Source: a virus. Taken from it: 64,000 bases of DNA. Below are positions 9,801 through 17,959 of the stretch, piece after piece (position 1 is the stretch's first letter; every line of letters starts with the position of its first letter). The notes under the pieces were generated by a model that saw only the letters and a list, made by a program, of their open reading frames with translations, was not told the origin of the DNA and ran no database searches. The position numbers and the translations under genes were made by a program. The DNA lies in IMG/VR virus record IMGVR_UViG_3300031918_000730, positions 1-64,000 of that record, one strand, 5' to 3'.

Positions 9801-10355
9801 TTGAACTTCCACATCGAACCAATCTCATACTTGGTTAAGAATAGGAAGATGGGTATCACCTCACTGGAACTTGGTAACTATACTATCAACTCAACTGGTA
9901 TTGCAGGTTTGTATATACTACAGTCGAGCAATAATAAGTTCTCTGGATATAGAGTTCCATACGCAACTGACAGGTCAGGCAATTATGCAATTGTAGGTGC
10001 CGCGCAGGCTAAGTTCTCAAACCAATCCACTAGCGCACCTGAATCTCCTGACATGAATAGTTCAATAGATACCTTCTGCGTGACCATTGACTCCGAATAT
10101 TGCCATATACATGACAACATTTCGATAGCTAATAGCACAATGATAGTGTCCATTCCTTTCGGACTCATAGATCCTACCGACGCTACATTCGACCCTTCAT
10201 GCGCAATCGTGAATGAATTCAGTAATGTGGTGTCTGTCAAGTTGCCTTATATGTTCGGAGTTAGATCTCAGAATTGCGGTAGAGTATTCTCTAAGGGTAA
10301 GTCTAACCTAATACTAGGATTGACTGAAGTTGCTGAAATCGGAGGCGGTTGCTAA
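6867..10355 (+). CDS. Very large tail fibre-like structural protein
   Basis: 1162 residues, the longest protein in the window. It has a short helical N-terminus (LDLSLKNAFETLNKYSIW) followed by Ser/Thr/Asn-rich beta sequence to the end and no visible enzyme motif. The N-terminal region carries an SSFDGND segment that recalls FFDGND in the next gene product, so the two may share a virion-attachment module. Its start is well supported: exact TATAAATA at -16 and an AAGG ribosome site. Length, composition and position fit a long tail fibre or receptor-binding protein. Which receptor, and whether it is trimeric, cannot be seen. Confidence 0.55.
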   Translation: MNSEQRALATLDLSLKNAFETLNKYSIWATTPDSEVTFNLVDAVPTLESAGSGIFLKPITVPSFASIRSSIFGTVGTPSTRALYWNLDFIASKGWKFSSFDGNDPAILDILVDTNYGSVDQSVTITDTNVTENLINSSLHLDANSRISLNGPTGSQIFNLSAAQLRAKLESINLGTASATTAFYGKSILLSNGTPSRDVFRYTYISKGATTPEVNKVVIGPATSQLQSTFDTILRSGSLEIDLIAGKNFAMKFLNQGAVHGGDLLKATYNTPDYDIYLAYNFGNVNSLNIGDVSNLNISASESFKLYGNYGSIFGDADGITVDSTLKLTLTSDKLTRLASKTEVDIGIEDANGNISREIQVTKGSVVIPNLYVQKKANYILSGIKHVSPETIDPSVVYYPDSVAKTLSDSSLAFEYSKNITSQTIEETSASDFASTINDLSGEVKSYLVRLVDDGIEFMKADATYADPVSVVTSKYEVVASVVGLSNVAPYKNNAQLQMISTPNGMYIFVHELEGFNHVYNVYFSIDALSFSKLHSYQINGRFIYEVSIDYTTTDTVDYIWFTHAVAMTNSTSNYAEFNFGTTYVLFHLENNCSVVKANIFNGSMNQIVAGSNPAVAGQYGRYGSKAKVVVVPDTILGSYAMILGAYGCSWINVTTKKTTEDYIGGAFGGVGHTVTGRTPVYSHGVFLMKYTNKYNFIEESPIVSFGTDNGNGSDFVTESDILDFSWNGSSGSAIVSSATSTKTVTFNTLKELSATVLTNSNSRYSQALHAVSTEKIILKMLVNGLNPAQAFLCEADNNTSYTVNATLTDSLYGNIISSLGIMYYDWTASSIVYYDNGVNGVDRDLIEVVVNKSAANGSYDLTGAIVDYIGINYQEYGSFFTNFVLSSVAGGDFLLTNLEDVTDRRVYVEKNLGDITSIIESSNSVFNPSKVSKVIATKYDKTKSIVVSASNMYNANGKMAEVSPIARVSSIETVRGALNFHIEPISYLVKNRKMGITSLELGNYTINSTGIAGLYILQSSNNKFSGYRVPYATDRSGNYAIVGAAQAKFSNQSTSAPESPDMNSSIDTFCVTIDSEYCHIHDNISIANSTMIVSIPFGLIDPTDATFDPSCAIVNEFSNVVSVKLPYMFGVRSQNCGRVFSKGKSNLILGLTEVAEIGGGC

Positions 10356-11050
10356 TGTTGACCACAATGGAAGATCTGGCAGATAGGCTAGAAACCCTCA
10401 ACGAGAACACTCGCGAGTTACTCTATAAGCTGTATCTCTGGAATACTGTTGAAGATGTGGAAACCATACCAGTCACTCTCAGAGTGCCCAATGACCCATT
10501 CTTTCAGACATTCAGAATACCGACTAAGAAGCACGCGATTGACTATATCTCACAGCAGTCTGCTAATCTGAAGGTATCTAAAGTCACTAAGAACTGGGGT
10601 AAGTATTCGAAGAATGCAGACCTGCAAGGTTCTATCGACATGACTAAGGGTAAATCGCCTGATGTCAATCTAGTATTTTTCGATGGAAATGATGTTGCCG
10701 GATCTACCAAATTCTACCTCATGTCTGCGGCTGAATCTGATGTGTTCGAGTTCATAGTCACAGTCGCAACTTCATTTAATGCAAGCGATAAGGAACTTGT
10801 TCAGTTCTTCGACGCTCGTGGAAATAGGTTATGCGGATTGAAGAATGCTCCGACTTCAGGTGTATATGACACTACAGTACCCCCACAGAATAGGCTACCT
10901 GTCACCTACAAATTGACATTTAGGTATGTACCTGACGCAAATCTGGTTGACGATTGGAAGTTATTCGACTACTACGTCATGCCTAGTTTCAAATATGATG
11001 GTGCGGGTTCTTTCAAATATAACCCAAGTTTTAGAGATCCAACTACCTAA
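10355..11050 (+). CDS. Small fibre-associated structural protein
   Basis: 231 residues from ATG 10355, which overlaps the upstream stop (TAATG) and has GGAGG at 10341-10345, so I prefer it to the TTG two codons earlier. The N-terminus MEDLADRLETLNENTRELLYKLYLW is an amphipathic helix like that of the upstream 1162-aa protein, followed by a beta-rich body with FFDGND around residue 110. It is co-transcribed and probably translationally coupled with the large fibre gene. It may be a fibre partner or a second fibre; no family is recognised. Confidence 0.5.
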   Translation: MLTTMEDLADRLETLNENTRELLYKLYLWNTVEDVETIPVTLRVPNDPFFQTFRIPTKKHAIDYISQQSANLKVSKVTKNWGKYSKNADLQGSIDMTKGKSPDVNLVFFDGNDVAGSTKFYLMSAAESDVFEFIVTVATSFNASDKELVQFFDARGNRLCGLKNAPTSGVYDTTVPPQNRLPVTYKLTFRYVPDANLVDDWKLFDYYVMPSFKYDGAGSFKYNPSFRDPTT

Positions 11051-11056
11051 TAAATA
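11049..11056 (+). promoter_or_regulatory. Late promoter box AATAAATA, leaderless
   Basis: AATAAATA overlaps the upstream stop codon and ends 5 nt (ATTGG) before the ATG at 11062. Confidence 0.65.
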
Positions 11057-11061
11057 ATTGG

Positions 11062-13473
11062 ATGTCGATAAAAGACTTTGTACTAGCTCTAAACGATTCA
11101 ATCGAGCTTAATGAAAATGTAGTGAAAGCTCTTACTGACATTGTATTGTCTAGTAAGAGTTCAACTACCATAGAAAACTCTCCCGTTGAACAGTCGGAAT
11201 ACTTCAACCAAATGGGAGTCTCTTACCTGTACGGTCGCGAACCAGTCGCATCTGACATGTTTGACGGTGCGGCAGGTAGCGATGCCAATCAAGTTCCTTA
11301 CCCAGTAATTGATGATTTTAATCTGGGAGAAACTCCAAATATACTAGGGGATCACCTAGAACAGAAGATCAAGACGCTAAGTTCAATCAATGACACTACC
11401 AGAATTGTACTAGGTACTCTAGCTGGAGTTGTCAGTGAATACGACGACATAATGATTAGGAACGAGTTGAGTGTCAAGGCTAAGACTTGGAAGACTTTCT
11501 CGATAGGGTCGTACTGGCCCGTTGGGTATGGATTGAGCGATAATGCAGACTATAACTCAACCATCAAAGAACAAACTACTTTAGTATACAACCAGAACTC
11601 TAAGTACGCATTCATAAAACTATCGCCAGCTAGAGATGTCAAGTATCATTACATTACAATAGACGTAGATGTGATCGCAGACTATGGAATACCTGCAATT
11701 TTTATCATACTCGATTCTTTTGAAGCTAGGGATGGCGATCAGTTCGAATTTAGGGTAGAATACATCACCTCGAATGAATACACTGACCAAAGTAAGTGGC
11801 CTGAAGTCATATTCTTCGACTCCTCATATAACTCGAATGGAATACCACTTCCTTCGATTTCTGCAACCTACGGAGACAATGAAGAGCAAGTAAACAATGC
11901 ACTGCAAATATCTGGAGTTGATTATTTCTATGTACAGGGTTCCACACTGCCAGTTGAAGCTAGGAACCTACATAGCATATTCGACGACGAAAGAGTTTTC
12001 GTGTCTGCGCAAGAACTCAACAATAGAATCACAAATCATGCAGGCAAGTATGATAAGTTGAGCTTTTCTGATCTTAAGCAGTCCAAGTATGTTGGATACG
12101 GTATACTTGCAGATAAGACACTTAAGACATACAAGAACACCGAAATCAGTATTACTGGAGAGGTTGCTGACTCATTAGACAATGAAGTAGCCAACCAGAA
12201 GTTTGCGAGAAAACGTACTGTGATCAGTAAGAATAGGGAAATAGAATTCAAGGGGCTAGTTGGAGCCTCATTGTTCTACGGAAGACCGTCTTCATTTTTC
12301 TCTCCCAAGAGCGCAAGTTCATATGCTCATGTAGTTGATTACGCAGATTCAATTGAAGGTATTGACGGTAACGTAGTAGACCAGTACTTGTTAGATTCGT
12401 TCGATGGGTATCTGATAGACGCAGATGCGAATGGTATTGTAATATCGTATGAACTAGAGCAATCTACTCTCAATGGTAATGTAATAGCAATTAGAATGGG
12501 ACATTTCGAGTCTTTACTTGGGTTCACCGTACAGTACAAAGACAGCAACCTAATTGTATCCCATGAGGGATTCTCAGGTGGGATTGCAATAGCAATAGCT
12601 CAGGAGTTGAACGTAAAGTGTAGTGTTGGTTTCATATCAATCAACACTAACCTATACGCTAGGTACATCGTCAAGTCAGATAGTGGAATACTTTACGATT
12701 CCAAGCTAATGCAAGTTTCTAGTGGACCTTTTGCTAATTCACTACTAGCATACAAGATACTAACGGACGTTGCGGTAAATTCAACAATCTCACAGTACTT
12801 AACTGAAGAGTCAATATACAAGTACTGGAAACCCACTATTAGTGTGATGGTAGATGGTAGATCTGCAACGGGCGAAACGTCTGTGAAAGTAAGTAACGTA
12901 CTAATCAGACACGGACTGTTTAAGGAAGAGTTCAACGCAAGATGTGATGAATTTGCAAGCACAGTCCCCTTTGTCGACACTACTCCACTATATTGGGACT
13001 ACTCAAGTGTGAGAGGGCCTTTCACTCCAATAATCAAGCGACCATCTGAGATAAAGGGTTTCTTGGCAAAGATAGCCGCAGGTAGTGCAAATACCTATTC
13101 AGTGTCCAAAGATCAGTCGTCACTGTTGACTTCGTATCGAGTGGGGTTCACATACAATGCATATAAGGGTGCGGTAGTGCATGATAGATATGTTCAATAT
13201 TCCCCTGTCGTATCTGAAGATAGTTCATTGAAGGCAGTTCGCGAGTCGAATGATATTGTGCAACTACCAACAGTCTCGACTTTAGCTAGTAAGACTGAAC
13301 TCGTCGCACCTTCAACTACAATAACCGAGGTCGATTCGGTTCCAGTTGTAGCTTCACTCGGTGAAATGGCATACAATCCAACGGTACTCGAAATATCTGC
13401 AACTGAACAAGTAGATAGCATATACGGTCATTTCGGCTGGAAAGTCACTACCTATTATCAGAGTATTGGGTAA
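11062..13473 (+). CDS. Large tail fibre-like structural protein
   Basis: 803 residues. It starts with a helical stretch (IKDFVLALNDSIELNENVVKAL), as in the two upstream fibre-type proteins, then becomes beta-rich with many aromatic and Asp/Ser residues. There is no enzyme signature. The leaderless late promoter immediately before it makes it independently expressed even though it directly follows the fibre genes. The likely role is a tail fibre or baseplate-attached structural protein, inferred from size, composition and neighbours only. Confidence 0.5.
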   Translation: MSIKDFVLALNDSIELNENVVKALTDIVLSSKSSTTIENSPVEQSEYFNQMGVSYLYGREPVASDMFDGAAGSDANQVPYPVIDDFNLGETPNILGDHLEQKIKTLSSINDTTRIVLGTLAGVVSEYDDIMIRNELSVKAKTWKTFSIGSYWPVGYGLSDNADYNSTIKEQTTLVYNQNSKYAFIKLSPARDVKYHYITIDVDVIADYGIPAIFIILDSFEARDGDQFEFRVEYITSNEYTDQSKWPEVIFFDSSYNSNGIPLPSISATYGDNEEQVNNALQISGVDYFYVQGSTLPVEARNLHSIFDDERVFVSAQELNNRITNHAGKYDKLSFSDLKQSKYVGYGILADKTLKTYKNTEISITGEVADSLDNEVANQKFARKRTVISKNREIEFKGLVGASLFYGRPSSFFSPKSASSYAHVVDYADSIEGIDGNVVDQYLLDSFDGYLIDADANGIVISYELEQSTLNGNVIAIRMGHFESLLGFTVQYKDSNLIVSHEGFSGGIAIAIAQELNVKCSVGFISINTNLYARYIVKSDSGILYDSKLMQVSSGPFANSLLAYKILTDVAVNSTISQYLTEESIYKYWKPTISVMVDGRSATGETSVKVSNVLIRHGLFKEEFNARCDEFASTVPFVDTTPLYWDYSSVRGPFTPIIKRPSEIKGFLAKIAAGSANTYSVSKDQSSLLTSYRVGFTYNAYKGAVVHDRYVQYSPVVSEDSSLKAVRESNDIVQLPTVSTLASKTELVAPSTTITEVDSVPVVASLGEMAYNPTVLEISATEQVDSIYGHFGWKVTTYYQSIG

Positions 13474-13479
13474 TAAATA
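13472..13479 (+). promoter_or_regulatory. Late promoter box AATAAATA, leaderless
   Basis: AATAAATA begins within the upstream stop codon and ends 5 nt before the ATG at 13485; no Shine-Dalgarno. Confidence 0.65.
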
Positions 13480-13484
13480 TCTAA

Positions 13485-14105
13485 ATGGATAAGTTAAAGA
13501 AGCCGAGAGGTCCACATCTAGAGACAGTTCTGAATAGACTCGTTCAGGGTTGCTCTAAGATGGTATTTGGACCTCTTCCGGTATATTTGGACAATGAAGA
13601 CACACTTAATAATCAATCATTAGAATACAACATCTCGTCATTCCTATGGGCTGGAGCCACTGCAGGATTCTCTAAGAGTAAATTCTTCGGCTTTGAAAAC
13701 CATGTACCTAACTCCCAAGTCAACGAAAATCAGGAGTTTACTGTAGAGTTTAACGTAGACGAATTTCTAAACAACTATGCATTGTTCAGGGCATGGGTTG
13801 ACCTATATAGGAGCACTGAGGGTAGATTAGATGGCAATAGCCAGATCCCAGGAGAAGATAATATATGGGACGCTCAGCGTGCATGGTGTGACTATGTCGA
13901 CGTGTGGGTTGTGAATAACATGAACTGGCCTACTGCCATCATACGATATGAACAGGTTTTTTGCACCGGAGTAGGTGCGATCACCATGAATTTCAATAGC
14001 GCCGATGAACTAAAATCAACAGCTACATTCGTATACAATAGAGCTAGAATAATAAGGAATCCGAAAGATGTACAGGACATTGTCATGAAAACCATGCTAA
14101 CCTGA
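13485..14105 (+). CDS. Tail-tube-like (gp19-type) structural protein, tentative
   Basis: 206 residues. The pattern resembles tail tube proteins: a short basic N-terminus, a beta-rich core, a central helix (NNYALFRAWVDLYR), and a C-terminal strand pair around YEQVFCTGVGAITMNFNSAD, recalling the fold in which tube subunits stack as a beta-barrel. Its length fits gp19-family proteins. It lies upstream of the portal gene, as gp19 does in T4, but five other genes intervene and I see no sheath gene beside it. A small baseplate or tail-completion protein remains possible. Confidence 0.35.
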   Translation: MDKLKKPRGPHLETVLNRLVQGCSKMVFGPLPVYLDNEDTLNNQSLEYNISSFLWAGATAGFSKSKFFGFENHVPNSQVNENQEFTVEFNVDEFLNNYALFRAWVDLYRSTEGRLDGNSQIPGEDNIWDAQRAWCDYVDVWVVNNMNWPTAIIRYEQVFCTGVGAITMNFNSADELKSTATFVYNRARIIRNPKDVQDIVMKTMLT

Positions 14106-14133
14106 TACATTTTACAACCATGAGAAAAAGATC

Positions 14134-14141
14134 ACTAAATA
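14134..14141 (+). promoter_or_regulatory. Late promoter box ACTAAATA
   Basis: ACTAAATA lies 22 nt before the ATG at 14164. A strong AGGAG at 14149-14153 lies between them. Confidence 0.6.
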
Positions 14142-14163
14142 AAGAACAAGGAGTAAACCGAAT

Positions 14164-15618
14164 ATGAGTTTCATGAATAGACTAAAAGGGGAACAGGATA
14201 TTATTGCTCTCTGCGAGGCATTCGCAGTAGACCAAAATTCTTCGTACCAAAAGACCAACGAGGCAATTGAAGCCGACGAGCAGAAGAACGAGGGCGATGA
14301 CGCTTTCAATCCTGACGATCTTTTCAATACTGTTGATATTCCAGAGGATGCACCTGCACAAAGCGGTCCATCTTTTTCTGCGGACGAAATTGAATTGACT
14401 ACTCTACAGAAGGAAGAAATTAAGAAGGCTCTTAGTGGAGTCCTCGATGAAGTACAGGACAAGGAATCCATTTCCGATCCAGCACTTGAAATGATTGTCA
14501 ATGAAGTTGCCAATAGAACTTCTTACCTCAGCGAAGCTGAAGAGGCTAATCTGAATGGACCTGTCGAAAAGGACAGATATAGAGTTGGACTGATTGAGGC
14601 GATCAAGTTGTTCATTAATGAACTACTCGGAATTGCAGTTGATAACGGTGGAGAACTACCTGCCGACGTTGACAATCTAGGTACCGAAGGTGCTGGCGAA
14701 GCTGGCGAGGGTGCTCTAGGCGGTGAAGCTGGTGAAGGTACTGGCGAAGCTGGAGAAGCTGGCGAAGGCGCTGGAGAGTCCGGTGAGGGTGCTGGCGGAG
14801 AAGCTGGTGAGCCTTCCGAGGAAGAGAAGAAGGAAGCTGGCGCTTTGCAGGAAAGCACTGACGCCGGAGATGGAACTGACGCTAGTGCGGTTGAGCCTGA
14901 ATCCGCAGTACAGGAAAGCGCCTGCCTCGGAAACGAAGGCGTTGTTGACGTAGACCCTTCTGAAGTAGTCCGTGTAGTAGACGACAATGATCCCGGAGTA
15001 TCCGCATTAACTGAGCCATTGGCTGGCGGACTCGAAGCTGGACTTGAAGGTGGAGAGCTAGAAGGTGGAATTGCTGGCGCTTTGGGTGCTCCTGAGGGTG
15101 GCATCGGAGAAGATGGAGGAGTTTCTGATGACACCCCTCTGACTGTCGGCGTATTGAAGCAGATCGTTGGACAGTTCCTATCCGAAGGTACTGAGGGTGA
15201 GAAGTCCTTTGCTGAACTATGGAAGAACCTTGCAGGTAATGCAATTGTACTCCCTAAGCCTTCCACTAAGGGTGACCAGAAGACTGCCGATCCTAAGGGT
15301 AAGGCACCAGACGGAACTTCATATTCTGCACCTACTAACGAAGCTGGTAATGAAAGTTCACTACCTAAGCCTTCCAATAAGGGCGACCAGAAGACTGCAG
15401 ATCCTAAGGGAAAGGCACCTGAGGGAACTCAGTACACTAATCCATCGACTAAGCCTGCTGGTTCGGCACCTGCCGCAACTAAGCCTGCAATTTCCAAGGA
15501 AGAGGCCGCTAATCTAGTTGCAGCTACTCTTAACGAGAGCAACAGCAAGAAGACCCTCGCATTCCTACAGGAAGCGGCTAGTGCAATGAAGAATGCGAAA
15601 GCATCCTTGAATTCGTAA
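14164..15618 (+). CDS. Acidic low-complexity virion or core-type protein with Gly/Glu/Ala repeats
   Basis: 484 residues, strongly acidic. The N-terminal 160 residues are helical and end in an amphipathic YRVGLIEAIKLFINELLG. A Gly-Glu-Ala repeat follows (about 175-220), then an acidic region, then two near-identical 37-residue units with KGDQKTADPKGKAP, and a helical Ala/Lys C-terminus. It has a late promoter, an AGGAG ribosome site and a strong terminator behind it, so it is a monocistronic, well-expressed late gene. Possible roles are an internal head or scaffold-type protein, or a flexible decoration or tape-like linker. I recognise no family. The long minus-strand frame opposite it is a compositional shadow. 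Confidence 0.6.
   Translation: MSFMNRLKGEQDIIALCEAFAVDQNSSYQKTNEAIEADEQKNEGDDAFNPDDLFNTVDIPEDAPAQSGPSFSADEIELTTLQKEEIKKALSGVLDEVQDKESISDPALEMIVNEVANRTSYLSEAEEANLNGPVEKDRYRVGLIEAIKLFINELLGIAVDNGGELPADVDNLGTEGAGEAGEGALGGEAGEGTGEAGEAGEGAGESGEGAGGEAGEPSEEEKKEAGALQESTDAGDGTDASAVEPESAVQESACLGNEGVVDVDPSEVVRVVDDNDPGVSALTEPLAGGLEAGLEGGELEGGIAGALGAPEGGIGEDGGVSDDTPLTVGVLKQIVGQFLSEGTEGEKSFAELWKNLAGNAIVLPKPSTKGDQKTADPKGKAPDGTSYSAPTNEAGNESSLPKPSNKGDQKTADPKGKAPEGTQYTNPSTKPAGSAPAATKPAISKEEAANLVAATLNESNSKKTLAFLQEAASAMKNAKASLNS
14689..14823 (+). repeat. Gly-Glu-Ala coding repeat
   Basis: Tandem imperfect units built on GCTGGCGAAGG-like sequence encode GEAGEG-type peptide repeats inside the 484-aa acidic protein. 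Slippage-prone, so copy number may vary between isolates. Confidence 0.7.
15250..15438 (+). repeat. Two 37-codon direct repeats
   Basis: Two units start at 15250 and 15361, offset 111 nt, both encoding LPKPSxKGDQKTADPKGKAP. Protein identity is higher than codon identity, so the duplication has been kept at the protein level. Confidence 0.75.
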
Positions 15619-15643
15619 GTCGAAACGTATAACTCCTTAAAGA

Positions 15644-15668
15644 CCCTGCCGAAAGGCGGGGTTTTTTA
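15644..15668 (+). terminator. Rho-independent terminator after acidic protein gene
   Basis: CCCTGCC-GAAA-GGCGGGG stem (one G:T) with a GAAA loop followed by TTTTTT. Confidence 0.9.
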
Positions 15669-15671
15669 TTT

Positions 15672-15679
15672 CATAAATA
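15672..15679 (+). promoter_or_regulatory. Late promoter box CATAAATA, leaderless
   Basis: CATAAATA ends 6 nt (ATCTGC) before the ATG at 15686, directly behind the terminator. Confidence 0.65.
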
Positions 15680-15685
15680 ATCTGC

Positions 15686-16222
15686 ATGAACAATCCTCTA
15701 TACCCAGTATTCCACGAAAAGAACTTGAGTGAGTTCGCACGCCTATTAGCTGAAGCTGAAGATATGGACGCACCTATCGAAGAGGATGCTCCCGTCGAAG
15801 ATAAGTCACCCGCCCAGATGCAGGAAGATGACATATTCTCAAAGGTTAAGCAAGAGAATGAAAGCGACGTTGACACTAATGCGTATTCGTTCCTAGGTAG
15901 ACAGGACGACGGATCTCTAGGTGGAATAAACAATATCACCAACGATAAAGATCCAGCCATCAATTCACTGTGCAATGTAATCAAGGGAAATATCCTATCT
16001 AACTCAGACGACTCAATTGGATATGTCACTGCACTATTCGACTCCGTCGGAGCCAATGATATTCCACCTGAAGATTTCGAAAAGATCAAGGGATCTATCT
16101 GGAAGAAGCTAGAAGAGATCGACTCACTAGAGGCTATGGACGCATATAGTACTTTCCAGAAATTCATAGTTGGACTCATCAACGGACTAAGGGATACTAG
16201 AGACTTAAATGGAGCTTCTTAA
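15686..16222 (+). CDS. Acidic helical late protein, unknown
   Basis: 178 residues, acidic, mostly predicted helical. The N-terminal LSEFARLLAEAEDMDAPIEE resembles the style of the N-terminus of the upstream acidic protein (short helix, then Asp/Glu/Pro linker). It overlaps the next gene by 14 nt, so the two are probably co-translated. Late leaderless start. It may belong to the head or neck structural set by position before the portal gene; no family recognised. Confidence 0.6.
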   Translation: MNNPLYPVFHEKNLSEFARLLAEAEDMDAPIEEDAPVEDKSPAQMQEDDIFSKVKQENESDVDTNAYSFLGRQDDGSLGGINNITNDKDPAINSLCNVIKGNILSNSDDSIGYVTALFDSVGANDIPPEDFEKIKGSIWKKLEEIDSLEAMDAYSTFQKFIVGLINGLRDTRDLNGAS

Positions 16223-17951
16223 TAGTTCAGGGAATATTGTAGATAACGCTACTGAGATAATAGACTCCCATTTCAATTATGAGGAGGTTAATTATCCAAT
16301 TCAGCCAATCACCAACTTCCCTTGTTCTCCAAGTACATTACACACTAAGATATACAATTCAATAGGCGAAATTCAGAGGGCCAACGGTGCCGACATTGCT
16401 GATTTAGCGAACTATACCCCTAAGATATACGGTACACTATCCCGTAAAATAGCCAAACTATCGCCTGAATTCATACCGTTCGCAGAATGCATAGTTGCAT
16501 TTATTGACCAGTGGTGTACCAATGGAGGTGCTAAGGATGGTCGAAAATATGGATATGAGATATGCTCTACTGCTAGGTCGTGGTTCGTACAGCAGAACAT
16601 AATAACGGGAACGCAATATAGAGAGAACGGACTTAGCTGGAGTCTATATGGTAAGGCACTGTCAATTAACGTGTATTACCTAGAAGAGGATCAGTTAAGT
16701 GAATCCAATGGCTCTACTACATATGTCAAGAAGACTATAAACCTAGCAGATAATTCAGCTAAGACCTTCATTGAAAATGCGCAGGTATGGTTTAGCGCAC
16801 ATAAGACTCGTACAGGTAAGAACATTAAGGTGTACGGAGTATACCCTGACCTCAAGACTGCGATAAGAAAAGGCAAGTATACCCTACAGTCTGAATACCT
16901 AGACAGTGATGACACTGTGTTTTGGGCTGGATTGTTCTCAACATATTCTAACTTCACTTCATGGGAATATCATCCGGGTCAGATGCCTAATGAAGTATGG
17001 AAGCTAAGACAGAACTTCCTGAACACTTCGTTCGTGAGTGACGGAAACCAGAACATTGCTGATCGAATAGAGAACAATGAGGCAATTACATTTGAAGAAG
17101 CTGACAAGCTACAAACAACAGATGTACTTTCTTCAATTGCTTCGTATGTAGGGTTCACTAATAACGTACAACTAGTCAAATATTTAAGTACCATATTAGA
17201 GATTATGGAGGAGGATTTCATATCTCTATACAACCTGAAGATCAATATCAACACTTCATCAAAATACACAGTTGAGTCTCTATTCAAGTGGAGTAAGGCT
17301 AATCCATATTCACTCGCACAGGTGTTGACTAATTACAGGTTATCTGCTGACGTTGATAGTTCTGTATTGTTCTACCTCATATCTAGAGAACCAGACAATG
17401 ATATTGCATATGACGATAATGGAGATCCATATCTATTACAATCATCTGCATTTAAGATCGAAGGTAGCGAAGACAGTGAATACTATCTCACTTGCACCGA
17501 CATGTTCGGAGACACGCTGAGATTCGCATTCAAGAATACATACAAACTACCATGTGACTATATGCCAGATTCTGGAGACTTCGACCTAATAGATCTAAGT
17601 CTAGGTGAATCAGATCCAGAAGACACTCCGGGTAATCCAATGGACGGGGCTGAAGGCGCTGGTTCAGAAATAAGTAATACGTCGGCCATACTCACAAGTA
17701 ACGCAAACGGAATTAACGAATTCGGACCAATCGCATCTATTGAAGTTGACTCTAGGAAATTACTATACAATTCGGATAGCCTAGCTGACTCCATATTCAG
17801 AAATAAGAACTACAATGAGATGATAACTCCACCAAATCAGCTAGACCCTTCGAAGGCTAAAGCCATTGTCGACGTGACATTGCTTGGTAAGAGATTCGTC
17901 GCAGGGTTGACTTCAAAAGTAAATGAGATGATTCAGCCTGACAAGGCATAA
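16209..17951 (+). CDS. Virion-type protein of unknown function
   Basis: 580 residues without nucleotide-binding or nuclease motifs, so it is not the terminase. The middle has many Tyr/Trp (residues 120-260). Near residues 465-500 there is a Gly/Ser/Glu/Pro linker (GNPMDGAEGAGSEIS), then a conserved-looking helical C-terminus. Its start overlaps the preceding gene. Position in the late run before the portal suggests a structural protein of neck, tail or baseplate. Not recognised. Confidence 0.6.
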   Translation: MELLNSSGNIVDNATEIIDSHFNYEEVNYPIQPITNFPCSPSTLHTKIYNSIGEIQRANGADIADLANYTPKIYGTLSRKIAKLSPEFIPFAECIVAFIDQWCTNGGAKDGRKYGYEICSTARSWFVQQNIITGTQYRENGLSWSLYGKALSINVYYLEEDQLSESNGSTTYVKKTINLADNSAKTFIENAQVWFSAHKTRTGKNIKVYGVYPDLKTAIRKGKYTLQSEYLDSDDTVFWAGLFSTYSNFTSWEYHPGQMPNEVWKLRQNFLNTSFVSDGNQNIADRIENNEAITFEEADKLQTTDVLSSIASYVGFTNNVQLVKYLSTILEIMEEDFISLYNLKININTSSKYTVESLFKWSKANPYSLAQVLTNYRLSADVDSSVLFYLISREPDNDIAYDDNGDPYLLQSSAFKIEGSEDSEYYLTCTDMFGDTLRFAFKNTYKLPCDYMPDSGDFDLIDLSLGESDPEDTPGNPMDGAEGAGSEISNTSAILTSNANGINEFGPIASIEVDSRKLLYNSDSLADSIFRNKNYNEMITPPNQLDPSKAKAIVDVTLLGKRFVAGLTSKVNEMIQPDKA

Positions 17952-17954
17952 ATA
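17947..17954 (+). promoter_or_regulatory. Late promoter box CATAAATA, leaderless
   Basis: CATAAATA overlaps the upstream stop and ends 5 nt (TTTGA) before the ATG at 17960. Confidence 0.65.
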
Positions 17955-17959
17955 TTTGA

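Noticed and set aside
14523-15377. 284-aa Ser/Pro-rich minus-strand frame
   Set aside because: Antisense shadow of the Gly/Glu/Ala repeat gene; composition is the mirror of its codons, and it has no promoter or ribosome site.
16209-17951. Large terminase candidate because of size and place before portal
   Set aside because: No Walker A, Walker B or nuclease Asp motifs are visible.
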